The notes beneath the pieces were generated by a model, which was given only the letters and a program-made list of their open reading frames with translations, did no database searches and had not been told where the DNA came from. From Deltaproteobacteria bacterium (lineage in GTDB: Bacteria > Desulfobacterota > Desulfobacteria > Desulfobacterales > Desulfatirhabdiaceae), in NCBI GenBank assembly GCA_016219185.1, contig JACRBZ010000068.1, positions 1-53,864 of the forward strand: a DNA stretch of 53,864 bases, in the 5' to 3' direction. A program made the translations under genes and the position numbers. The stretch's first letter is position 1. The number at the start of each line of letters is the position of its first letter. This document shows positions 8,121-15,928 of this stretch, piece by piece.

Positions 8121-9841
8121 TGACGCCCGATTTTCAAAATGCTTATATCGCCGGCGTCGAGTGCCTTAAGGCCTGGTCTGATGTACTGGATGATATCAAC
8201 GTGTTTCCGGTTGCGGATGGCGATACCGGGCGCAATCTGATCATCAGCCTCACCCCCTTGAGATATCCTGAAAAAGATCGGAAAAGTACAATTACCAGGC
8301 TGCTTCTGTCCGCTCGGGGAAATTCAGGGAATATCGCGGCCCGTTTTTTTGCCGGGTTTCTGATGGCGGATTCGTACGCGCAGCTTCCGAATGCAGCCAG
8401 GGAGGGAAGGAATCTTGCCTGGCAGGCGGTTCACAATCCCGTGCCGGGGACCCTGCTGACCGTTTTCGACGTGCTGGCCGACTTTTTGATAGATCATCCA
8501 TTTGAAGATAGTCGGGAATATGCCTCAAAAATTGTCGATCGTCTTGAAATGGCTGTTTTATCCACTCCCGAACTTCTTCCAAAGCTTAAGCATGCCGGAG
8601 TCGTCGATTCCGGTGCCTTGGGAATGTATATTTTTCTGGAAGGTTTTTTTAAGCGCCTTGTCGGTCAATCCGACCGGTTTCGCCCCATTACGCGGATATT
8701 CAAGGATCAAATGCGCGTATCCGCAACTTTTCAGGAAGAACTTCAAGATGAATTCTGCGTCGATACGGTTCTTCACGTGGATGGCGATGTCAAAGAAAAA
8801 ATCGACCGGCTTTCCGTTTATGGCAGCAGCGTCGTTGCTATTGCCCACCAGGATTATCTGAAGGTTCATTTGCATACGCACAGCATCCGGGATGTCAAGC
8901 GCCGGATGGCATCCCTGGGCCATGTCCTGCAATGGACCGATGACAACATCTCCGTTCAGGTTGCGGATTTCAAAAGACATTCCGGTCAGGGGTCCGTTCA
9001 TATCATGACGGATGCGGCCGGATCTTTAACGCGCGCGGACTCTCGAAAACTGGGGATCACCCTTCTGGACAGCTATATTACCGCCGGTGATAAATCACTG
9101 CCCGAGACCTTATTTTCTTCGGAAGAACTGTATCAATCCATGCAAGCGGGCGTGAAAGTATCCACGGCTCAGGCATCCGTTTTCGAAAGACATCAATATT
9201 ACCAGCGTGTCGTCAATCAATATTCGAAAGTGTTGTATCTTTGCGTGGGCTCGGCTTTTACGGGGAATTTTGATGTTGCTTCGGCATGGAAGAAGCTTAA
9301 TGACCCGGACAATCGCCTGACCGTCATGGATACGAAAGCGGCTTCCGGCCGTCTGGGGCTGATTGCCATGGCAGCGGCCAGGTATGCGATCCGATCCGGT
9401 GATCCGGATGCGGTCGTCGCATTTGCAAAAAGAGCGATAGACGCCTGCGCGGAATATGTCTTTATCGATAAGCTTAAATATCTGGCGGCCGGGGGGCGAA
9501 TCGCAAGACCCCGTGCGTTTTTCGGTGATATGCTTCATGTAAAGCCGATTATCACGCCGACTGGCGAAGGCGCTAAAAAAATCGGCGCTGTCAAAGATCG
9601 GGATGAACAGCTCAAATTTGCAATGGAAAAGTTGAATGCTTTCCTTGCAACGGATTCGGCCCCCTGGATCATGCTGGAGTATTCAGACAATTTTGCCTGG
9701 GTTAACGATACCGTCAAGAAATGTGTTGAAGAATCAGCCCCTTTATCCGAGATTTTATTGCAACCCCTGTCATTGACATCCGGCGTCCACATGGGGCCGG
9801 GGACCTGGGCAATAGCGTTTTTGCCGGAGCTGATAAAATGA
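8120..9841 (+). CDS. Fused DhaL/FakA kinase-DegV (FakB-like) protein
   Basis: This 573-residue protein joins two partners that are usually separate. Residues 1-185 form a DhaL/DAK2 kinase domain with the Mg-ATP motif NVFPVADGDTG (Asp33 and Asp35) and ARGNSG at 65-70. Residues about 200-285 match the middle domain of FakA (DYLKVHLHTH). Residues about 293-573 are a DegV/FakB fatty-acid-binding domain (MTDAAGSL, VSTAQAS at the TSQPS position, GSAFTGNFD). In Firmicutes, FakA and FakB phosphorylate free fatty acids to acyl phosphates for PlsX/PlsY. A fused kinase and carrier is therefore inferred. It overlaps both neighbours (TAATG upstream, ATGA downstream). A PlsY-like gene occurs in the same locus. 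Confidence 0.9.
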   Translation: MTPDFQNAYIAGVECLKAWSDVLDDINVFPVADGDTGRNLIISLTPLRYPEKDRKSTITRLLLSARGNSGNIAARFFAGFLMADSYAQLPNAAREGRNLAWQAVHNPVPGTLLTVFDVLADFLIDHPFEDSREYASKIVDRLEMAVLSTPELLPKLKHAGVVDSGALGMYIFLEGFFKRLVGQSDRFRPITRIFKDQMRVSATFQEELQDEFCVDTVLHVDGDVKEKIDRLSVYGSSVVAIAHQDYLKVHLHTHSIRDVKRRMASLGHVLQWTDDNISVQVADFKRHSGQGSVHIMTDAAGSLTRADSRKLGITLLDSYITAGDKSLPETLFSSEELYQSMQAGVKVSTAQASVFERHQYYQRVVNQYSKVLYLCVGSAFTGNFDVASAWKKLNDPDNRLTVMDTKAASGRLGLIAMAAARYAIRSGDPDAVVAFAKRAIDACAEYVFIDKLKYLAAGGRIARPRAFFGDMLHVKPIITPTGEGAKKIGAVKDRDEQLKFAMEKLNAFLATDSAPWIMLEYSDNFAWVNDTVKKCVEESAPLSEILLQPLSLTSGVHMGPGTWAIAFLPELIK

Positions 9842-10569
9842 ATCCTGACTCCGGAAACAAGGGAAGATTTGCAATTATTATCCCGGTTTATAACCATGAA
9901 CACGCTGTGGCGGACGTGATAAAAAAATCCCTTTGTCTGAACTATCCGGTATTCGTCGTAAATGACGGTTCCACGGATTCAACTGCGGACAGGATCAAAA
10001 ACATTGAAGGCATTCGTCTTTTGCACCACAATGAAAACAGGGGGAAGGGCGCGGCGATTCTGACCGGTTTTGCCCAGGCAGCCAAAATTGCCGATTGGGC
10101 CATTACCATTGATGCGGATGGGCAGCATGACCCGCAGGATGCGCTGAATTTGATACGGGCGATTCCGGACAATGCGCGGCCGATTGTGGTCGGCACAAGA
10201 GACGGAATGGCCGGAACCCACGTCCCCTGGACAAGCCGGTTCGGACGCGGGTTCTCAAATTTTTGGGTGCTCTTATCCGGTGGTCCCCGCATCGCGGACT
10301 CTCAAAGCGGATTCCGGATATATCCGCTGCCTGAAGCCATGGGCCTGAATGTCACTTCAAAACGATACCAGTTTGAAGTCGAGATCCTGGTTAAAGCCAT
10401 GTGGAGAAAAATACCGGTCATCGAAGCGCCGATCCGTGTCCGTTATGCCCCGGGAAAAGAACGCGTATCGCATTTCCGGCCCTTTATCGATTTTGTTAGA
10501 AATTCCAATACGTTTTCAAGGCTTATCTTCCAGAGAATCGTGATACCCGCAACCCATAGAAATAGATGA
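9838..10569 (+). CDS. Family 2 (DPM1-like) glycosyltransferase
   Basis: A 243-residue GT-A glycosyltransferase with the nucleotide-sugar loop VVNDGSTDST, the metal-binding TIDADGQHDP (DxD-like) and the acceptor-side SQSGFRIYP. There are no membrane segments, so it resembles the soluble catalytic part of polyprenol-phosphate mannose synthases and the GT half of ApeJ. It probably moves a sugar from an NDP donor to a lipid or lipid-phosphate acceptor; the donor cannot be read from sequence. Its ATG overlaps the previous stop (ATGA). A lipid acyltransferase follows, the same order as the GT plus acyltransferase halves of ApeJ. Confidence 0.88.
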   Translation: MNPDSGNKGRFAIIIPVYNHEHAVADVIKKSLCLNYPVFVVNDGSTDSTADRIKNIEGIRLLHHNENRGKGAAILTGFAQAAKIADWAITIDADGQHDPQDALNLIRAIPDNARPIVVGTRDGMAGTHVPWTSRFGRGFSNFWVLLSGGPRIADSQSGFRIYPLPEAMGLNVTSKRYQFEVEILVKAMWRKIPVIEAPIRVRYAPGKERVSHFRPFIDFVRNSNTFSRLIFQRIVIPATHRNR

Positions 10570-10671
10570 AGTTCTGAAGTTACTAAGATCGGAAGGGCCG
10601 CTTTTCGTTACTTCGAAGTGCTATCGCTTCAATTCCTGCTTTTACCCATAATATTTTATCTTGCCGCTGCG

Positions 10672-11559
10672 ATGAGAACTTATTTATACCAAACGATTGT
10701 CTATCTGTCCAAAATAATGGGAACATGGGTTTTTGTCGTTTTTGCCTGGATCGTTTCCACGGGTTTTTTCATGCTCTTTCCCAGGCGGGTGAATACCAGC
10801 ATCGGGTTTTACCGCTTGCTTTTTCCGGAGAAAAGCTGGTTTGCCCATTTGGGGTGCGCCTGGCGTCAGTTTCATAATTTTACCGATGTGTTCTTCGATA
10901 GATTCATGCTGCAGGAATTTGACGATATTCACTATACGTCCGAAGGCATGGAGAGCCTGGAACAGACCCTGCAGGATAAAAGCGGTGCAATCCTTTTGAT
11001 GTCGCACATGGGAAATTGGGAGGTGGCGGCACACCTTTTGAAACGGAACCTTCCGGAAATAAAACTTCTCCTGTATATGGGGGTAAAATATAAGGAACAA
11101 ATCGAGGGGATTCAAAAGAAGAGTCTTTCCCAAAACGGTGTCCGGGTCATCGCTGTGGATGAACAAGGGGGGTCCCCCTTTGATATCGTGGAAGGGATTC
11201 ATTTTATCAATTCAGGCGGCCTGGTTTCATTAACCGGGGATTTGATCTGGAAAAGGGACCAGCGAAGCGTCCCGGTAAAATTTTTAGGCCATGACGTGCT
11301 TTTCCCGGAGGCCCCGTATTTGTTCGGGCTGTTATCCGGCGCGCCGATATTTATTTTTTTTGCCTTCCGAACCGGAAGAAAAACCTATCATTTTTCCCTG
11401 TCCGAGCCCATTTTCGTGAAAGCGTCATCCCGCGCAGAGCGAACCGCGGTCATTTGTCAGGCAGCGCAAAGATACGCGGACATACTGGAAGAAACCGTGC
11501 GCGCCAATCCCTTTCAATGGTATCATTTCAAGCCGCTTCCGGGTTCAGAGCCGATTTGA
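10672..11559 (+). CDS. LpxL/HtrB-type lysophospholipid acyltransferase
   Basis: A membrane-anchored acyltransferase with an N-terminal hydrophobic helix (TWVFVVFAWIVSTGFF) and the LpxL-type HxxxxE motif in SHMGNWE. A conserved SLTGDLIWKRDQRSVPVKFLG region follows. The family moves an acyl chain from acyl-ACP to a lipid acceptor at the inner membrane. The ATG at 10672 gives a family-like N terminus (MRTYLYQTI); a GTG at 10618 would add 18 hydrophobic residues, and neither has a strong ribosome binding site. APE clusters carry a related domain. Here it probably attaches the locus product, or a fatty acid, to a glycolipid (inference). Confidence 0.85.
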   Translation: MRTYLYQTIVYLSKIMGTWVFVVFAWIVSTGFFMLFPRRVNTSIGFYRLLFPEKSWFAHLGCAWRQFHNFTDVFFDRFMLQEFDDIHYTSEGMESLEQTLQDKSGAILLMSHMGNWEVAAHLLKRNLPEIKLLLYMGVKYKEQIEGIQKKSLSQNGVRVIAVDEQGGSPFDIVEGIHFINSGGLVSLTGDLIWKRDQRSVPVKFLGHDVLFPEAPYLFGLLSGAPIFIFFAFRTGRKTYHFSLSEPIFVKASSRAERTAVICQAAQRYADILEETVRANPFQWYHFKPLPGSEPI

Positions 11560-11651
11560 CTTTTTGCGAAGCCATCAATCTTTGCTTTGAATTTAAATTA
11601 TTATAGTGTAATAACCCCATTTGCATTTTCACTTGCAATGGGAACAATGAT

Positions 11652-11915
11652 ATGACACGTGATGAAATAAGATCAGAAGTCTTAAGGGTTTTCAGCAAAC
11701 AGTTTGAGATAACAAATCCGGATCTTGATGAGAATTTGCGGGAGGCTTATGAGTTTGACAGCATCGATGCCATTGAGCTGTTAAGAGAAATCGAAGTCTT
11801 GCTCGGGACGCAATTGACCCGGGATGAGAAAAAAATGGCCATGGATATCCGAACCATCAATCAGATTTTGGATTATATTGAATCTCTGGCGGCAATCCGG
11901 TCCAACAAATCGTAA
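11652..11915 (+). CDS. Acyl carrier protein (ACP 1)
   Basis: An 87-residue acidic four-helix carrier with the phosphopantetheine site EFDSIDAIELL, the attachment Ser being Ser37. It lacks the classic DSL triplet (DSI instead), as in many APE/type II PKS carriers (ApeE-like). It sits 44 bases upstream of a ketosynthase. The 92 bases before it are AT-rich, with a TATAGT box at 11602-11607 that could belong to a promoter, but no convincing -35 was found at the right spacing. One of three ACPs in the locus. Confidence 0.92.
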   Translation: MTRDEIRSEVLRVFSKQFEITNPDLDENLREAYEFDSIDAIELLREIEVLLGTQLTRDEKKMAMDIRTINQILDYIESLAAIRSNKS

Positions 11916-11959
11916 CCCATGAATATTAACCACTTTTACCCATCGGAAAGAGGGTCAGC

Positions 11960-13198
11960 ATGGCGCGAAGGGTAGTTGTCACAGCGTGTTCGGCAATAAC
12001 TCCGATTGGCCACACGAAAGAAGACATTGTCAGGCACCTGGTGGAAGGCATTTCAGGGGTCATCAAGCTGAGAGGCGATGATCTGCTTTCGGATTTCATC
12101 CAGACCGGCGTCTTTGGAACCGTGAATTATCCGATTGCGTACGATTTCAGGCGCCAGGACCGAAAGACCATGGGGCCGGTCGCCTACTATGCCTGCCAGG
12201 TGGCAAAAGAGGTTCTGGAAGCGTCCGGGCTGAATCAGGAATTCATCACATCCGGCCGGCTGGGCGTGGCGTTCGGCTCCACTCATGGAAGCCCGACCGT
12301 GCAGCGGCAAATTTACAAGACGTTCTTCGGCAGCTCGCAATCGGATTATGCTTCCATCGGGGCAGTGGATTATCTGAAATCAATGGTCCATACCACGGCG
12401 GTGAATATCACCAAGATGTTCGGCATTACCGGAAGGGTGCTGTCTTCATCCACGGCCTGTACCACCAGCAGCCAGTCCATTGGTTTCGGGTATGAAATGA
12501 TCAAGCACGGCATCCAGGATGCCATGATTTGCGGCGGTGCCGATGAATATGACACGACGGCCGTTGCGGTCTTTGATAATCTTCTGGCATGTTCGACGGA
12601 CTTTAATGAAACGCCTCATCTGACGCCGCGCCCCTTTGACGTTCGAAGAGACGGCCTGGTCGTAGGGGAAGGTGCCGGCGCCGTATTGCTGGAAGACTAC
12701 GAATCGGCCCGGAAAAGGGGGGCCACCATCCTGGCCGAGGTCATCGGTTTCTCCTGCAATAACAATGGGGGCGATCTGATTTTTCCCAGCATTGAGGGCA
12801 TTGCCGAAACCCTCCGACTTGGACTGAAAGATGCCGAAATCAGTCCCGAGGCGGTGGATTTTATCAGCGCCCATGCCACGGCCACAAAAATGGGTGATGT
12901 GATTGAAGCACGGGCGATTGAAAAAGTTTACGGGAAATCACCCGTGGTTACCGGCTTAAAGAGCTATATGGGCCATACCATGGGCTCATGCGGCGCCATA
13001 GAAATGATTCTGACGCTTTACATGATGGAAGAGGGATTTATTGCGCCGACATTGAATCTGGATACGATCGATGAGAGATGCGACATGATTACCCATGCGA
13101 CCCGGCTTATTGAAACGGATATCCGCATTGCTTCCGTTCAAAACTTTGCCTTCGGCGGCGTGAATACCTGCCTGATGTTTAAAAGACCGGATTTTTGA
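11960..13198 (+). CDS. Beta-ketoacyl-ACP synthase (KS 1)
   Basis: A 412-residue FabF-type condensing enzyme with the full Cys-His-His triad: Cys167 in STACTTS, His305 in SAHATAT and His339 in YMGHTMG. The thiolase-fold halves and the GEGAGAVLLE segment are intact. It extends an acyl-ACP with malonyl-ACP. The motif HATAT instead of HGTGT, and the N-terminal ACSAITPIG, separate it from housekeeping FabF and resemble ApeR/ApeO-type cluster enzymes. It follows ACP 1 and precedes an LPLAT gene in the same operon. Confidence 0.93.
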   Translation: MARRVVVTACSAITPIGHTKEDIVRHLVEGISGVIKLRGDDLLSDFIQTGVFGTVNYPIAYDFRRQDRKTMGPVAYYACQVAKEVLEASGLNQEFITSGRLGVAFGSTHGSPTVQRQIYKTFFGSSQSDYASIGAVDYLKSMVHTTAVNITKMFGITGRVLSSSTACTTSSQSIGFGYEMIKHGIQDAMICGGADEYDTTAVAVFDNLLACSTDFNETPHLTPRPFDVRRDGLVVGEGAGAVLLEDYESARKRGATILAEVIGFSCNNNGGDLIFPSIEGIAETLRLGLKDAEISPEAVDFISAHATATKMGDVIEARAIEKVYGKSPVVTGLKSYMGHTMGSCGAIEMILTLYMMEEGFIAPTLNLDTIDERCDMITHATRLIETDIRIASVQNFAFGGVNTCLMFKRPDF

Positions 13199-13225
13199 GA
13201 TGGATTTCATAAAGGTTCGGGTAGT

Positions 13226-14032
13226 ATGAAAGAATCTGAAATCAATTTCCGTTGTCGGCATTTTAAGCCGGCGTTCGACCTTGTCATCACATTGATTCTC
13301 TGGGCTTATTTTACGGCTGGTTTTGTTTTATTCTTTTCTCCGTTTTACCTGGCAGCCTTTCTTTTTTCCGGAAACAGGGAGGGGGCATTCCAGCGTCTGA
13401 ATCATCGATTCTACAAGGGTTTTTTTAAACTGCTCCGAATCCTTGTTTCCGAAGCCCGCTGGCATATCCCCGATAATGTGCTGTCGATCCGCTCCTCCGT
13501 AATCGTCTGCAACCACATCTCCTATCTGGATTCGATTCTGATGATTTCGCTCTTTGAGCAGCACAGAACCATCGTTAAAAGCCGTTTTTTCAAGATTCCC
13601 ATTTTCAGGCAGGTGATAGAATCATCCGGATATATACCCTCCACATCCGAAGGCCATTTGTCGGATTTGATCATCCGGCGGGTTGAAGAAATGGATTGTT
13701 TTTTTGGGGGCGGCGGGAATCTTTTTATATTTCCCGAAGGAACCCGGAGTCGCGGCGGCGCCATCGGGCCGCTCAACAAAGGGGCGTTTAAAATCGCCAG
13801 ACTGAGCAGGCGACCCATCAAGGTGCTGTTTGTTCATAACACCGATAAGCTGTTCCAGCCCGGCAAATTTTTATTCAACACCTGTTTTGAAGGCACGATT
13901 TCAGTTGAAGCGATAGCCGGTATCGAGCCGGATTATCAGCGCCAACGCTTATCCATTTCCGGGTTGATGACGCAGGTCCGCTCGCTTCTGGAAGCCGAGC
14001 AGTCCAAACACCTGAGTCGGGAGGAATTATGA
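13226..14032 (+). CDS. PlsC-like 1-acylglycerol-phosphate acyltransferase (LPLAT)
   Basis: A 268-residue membrane acyltransferase. After an N-terminal transmembrane stretch (about 15-48) come the catalytic HxxxxD motif at His97-Asp102 (NHISYLD) and the phosphate-binding FPEGTRSRGG. Both are diagnostic for PlsC-like enzymes that acylate the sn-2 position of lysophosphatidate or related acceptors; the real acceptor is not known. It is distinct from the HxxxxE enzyme upstream, so the locus has two chemically different acyltransferases. It overlaps the following radical SAM gene by ATGA. A similar LPLAT (ApeD) occurs in APE clusters. Confidence 0.88.
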   Translation: MKESEINFRCRHFKPAFDLVITLILWAYFTAGFVLFFSPFYLAAFLFSGNREGAFQRLNHRFYKGFFKLLRILVSEARWHIPDNVLSIRSSVIVCNHISYLDSILMISLFEQHRTIVKSRFFKIPIFRQVIESSGYIPSTSEGHLSDLIIRRVEEMDCFFGGGGNLFIFPEGTRSRGGAIGPLNKGAFKIARLSRRPIKVLFVHNTDKLFQPGKFLFNTCFEGTISVEAIAGIEPDYQRQRLSISGLMTQVRSLLEAEQSKHLSREEL

Positions 14033-15543
14033 AAATAGTTTTGATGTCCATGCCTGATGTGGCTCCGGTAATCATGCATGAAGCCGCCTTTCACATGCCG
14101 AATTGCGGTATCGCCAGCATTGGCGCCAATATTGATGACGGGCACGAAGTCTATATCATCGATCTGATCCGTAAACGCAGGCAGCTTAAAACGTATTTGA
14201 CCCGAACCCTGTTAAAAATTCGCCCGGAACTGGTCGGTCTGTCCGCCATGGCCTGGCAGTATGAAACCTGCATCAAATTGATCCGGCTCATCAAACACCT
14301 GCTTCCCGAAGTAAAAATCGTCATCGGCGGATATCATGCCACCTTGATGCATGAAGAGATCGCCGCATCCGATGAGGCGGATCTGATCGATTTTATGGTC
14401 CGGGGTGAAGGCGAGGAAGCGTGCCGCAGATTGGTCAATGCCCTGGAAGGCAGGGATAGGCTTGAAGACATTCCTTCGCTCTCCTTCAAACCAGCCACTC
14501 CGGGAAAGGTTTTCGTGCATAATCCCAGGGGAGGGCTGCTGGATTTATCCCGGCTGAAACCGCCCATCCGGGATAAAAGACGGCTGACCTGGGGGTATCA
14601 TATCATGAATTCCAAAATCGAAGTTTTGGAAACCTCCCGGGGATGCACGCGCAACTGCACGTTCTGCAGCATGCAGCACATGTACGGGCAATCCTTCCGT
14701 ACCTTTCCCATTGAGCGGGTTCTGGCGGATATCGATGATATTTATTATAATCGAAAGACGCGCTGGATCTTTGTCGCGGACGACAATCTGGTGCTGGATA
14801 CCGGGCGGGTCATAAAGATCTGCGATGCGATCATTGCCCGTCAGTACAGAAAGCTGAACCTGATCGTTCAGGCCGATTGCGTCACCATGTCCAGAAATGA
14901 GGAGATGGTTCGCAAAATGGCCATGGCAGGCATTAAATCCATTTTCCTGGGGATTGAAAACGTTTCCAAAAAGAATCTGGCCATGGCCCACAAAGGCAAT
15001 ATCGTCGATGCTTCCCGAAAAGCCATGGAACTTTGCCATAAATACGGCATCATGGTGGTGGGGGGACTCATTTTCGGATTTCCGGACGACGATGAAACAG
15101 CCATCATCGAAAATTATCAATTCCTGAAATCCATCGGATCGGATACCGCCTATTGCCAGATTCTCACGCCCTATCCCAAAACCGTCATGCGTCAAGATCT
15201 GCTGGATCAGGGCCTGGTGACCAACCCCAATGATTACCGGTGGTACAACGGGATATGGGCCAATGTAAAAACCCGGCACCTTAACGCCGATCAATTGCAA
15301 TATCTTGTCTGGTATCACCGGCAGAAGGTGATGGGCTGGTGGGAACCCTCCGAGCGGATCCGAAGCCAGGGCCGGTTGTGGACATCCATCTGGTTATTCG
15401 CATTTCGGCCCATGCTGCGGTTTTTCCTTGGCAGGACATTGAAGAAATACGGCTGGCAGGGCCGCTATCAGCGGGCAATGAAACGCCAGGCAGGCGTGAA
15501 TGTGTTCAAGGATCTTGAAGCATTTTCTCCAGCCGGCAAATAA
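14029..15543 (+). CDS. B12-binding-domain radical SAM enzyme 1
   Basis: A 504-residue protein of the cobalamin-binding radical SAM class. An N-terminal Rossmann-like domain (about 1-140) carries the IGGYHA strand. The 4Fe-4S motif is CTRNCTFC (Cys206, Cys210, Cys213), with the TIM-barrel body ending in LTPYPKT. The C-terminal tail from about 420 is basic. No DxHxxG base-off motif is evident, so it may bind the site differently or not use B12. Such enzymes do radical methylations, cyclizations and C-C bond chemistry. The ATGA overlap with the acyltransferase ties it to the lipid operon; substrate unknown. Confidence 0.88.
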   Translation: MKIVLMSMPDVAPVIMHEAAFHMPNCGIASIGANIDDGHEVYIIDLIRKRRQLKTYLTRTLLKIRPELVGLSAMAWQYETCIKLIRLIKHLLPEVKIVIGGYHATLMHEEIAASDEADLIDFMVRGEGEEACRRLVNALEGRDRLEDIPSLSFKPATPGKVFVHNPRGGLLDLSRLKPPIRDKRRLTWGYHIMNSKIEVLETSRGCTRNCTFCSMQHMYGQSFRTFPIERVLADIDDIYYNRKTRWIFVADDNLVLDTGRVIKICDAIIARQYRKLNLIVQADCVTMSRNEEMVRKMAMAGIKSIFLGIENVSKKNLAMAHKGNIVDASRKAMELCHKYGIMVVGGLIFGFPDDDETAIIENYQFLKSIGSDTAYCQILTPYPKTVMRQDLLDQGLVTNPNDYRWYNGIWANVKTRHLNADQLQYLVWYHRQKVMGWWEPSERIRSQGRLWTSIWLFAFRPMLRFFLGRTLKKYGWQGRYQRAMKRQAGVNVFKDLEAFSPAGK

Positions 15544-15603
15544 AACCGCATGATCACCTGAATGCACTTTCTTTATTCTCGGGAAAATTAAAAGGAAAGC
15601 ATC

Positions 15604-15834
15604 ATGGCATGGATAAAAAAGATCTCTAAGCGCCTGCCGCTGACATTTGTCCTTCTGGTACTCCTGGCCCTTTCGGGCTGTGAAGGCACCGACACCCGTG
15701 AAAAGGTGGACGATACGGTCAAAGAGCTCAGCGGAAAGAAAAACGTTGAGCGCATGGACCAAATGAAGAAAAATATCGAAGAGATAAAAAAACAGCAGGC
15801 CGAGCAGGCTGATCGGTTGAAAGAGTCGCAGTGA
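15604..15834 (+). CDS. Small coiled-coil lipoprotein
   Basis: A 76-residue precursor with a basic n-region (KKISKR), a hydrophobic core and lipobox LALSGC (lipidated Cys26). The mature part is about 50 residues, highly charged and Lys/Glu-rich, and likely one long helix (MKKNIEEIKKQQAEQADRL). It should be anchored in the inner or outer membrane. No family is recognised. It is the last plus-strand gene before a convergent terminator-like hairpin. Confidence 0.75.
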   Translation: MAWIKKISKRLPLTFVLLVLLALSGCEGTDTREKVDDTVKELSGKKNVERMDQMKKNIEEIKKQQAEQADRLKESQ

Positions 15835-15874
15835 TTTTGATTCGAAAACGGATGGATGATGGACTGTCAATGAT

Positions 15875-15916
15875 CCGGCGTGTCCCGTGCGCGGCAGCGC
15901 ATACGGAACACGCCGG
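15875..15916. terminator. Bidirectional hairpin between convergent genes
   Basis: The arms CCGGCGTGTCCCGT (15875-15888) and ACGGAACACGCCGG (15903-15916) pair over 14 positions with one imperfect pair. The 14-nt loop contains a further GCGC pairing. The hairpin lies between the ends of the lipoprotein gene (plus) and the C45 hydrolase gene (minus). No U-tract follows, so termination may need help. Confidence 0.6.
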
Positions 15917-15928
15917 TGGGATGTCGGC

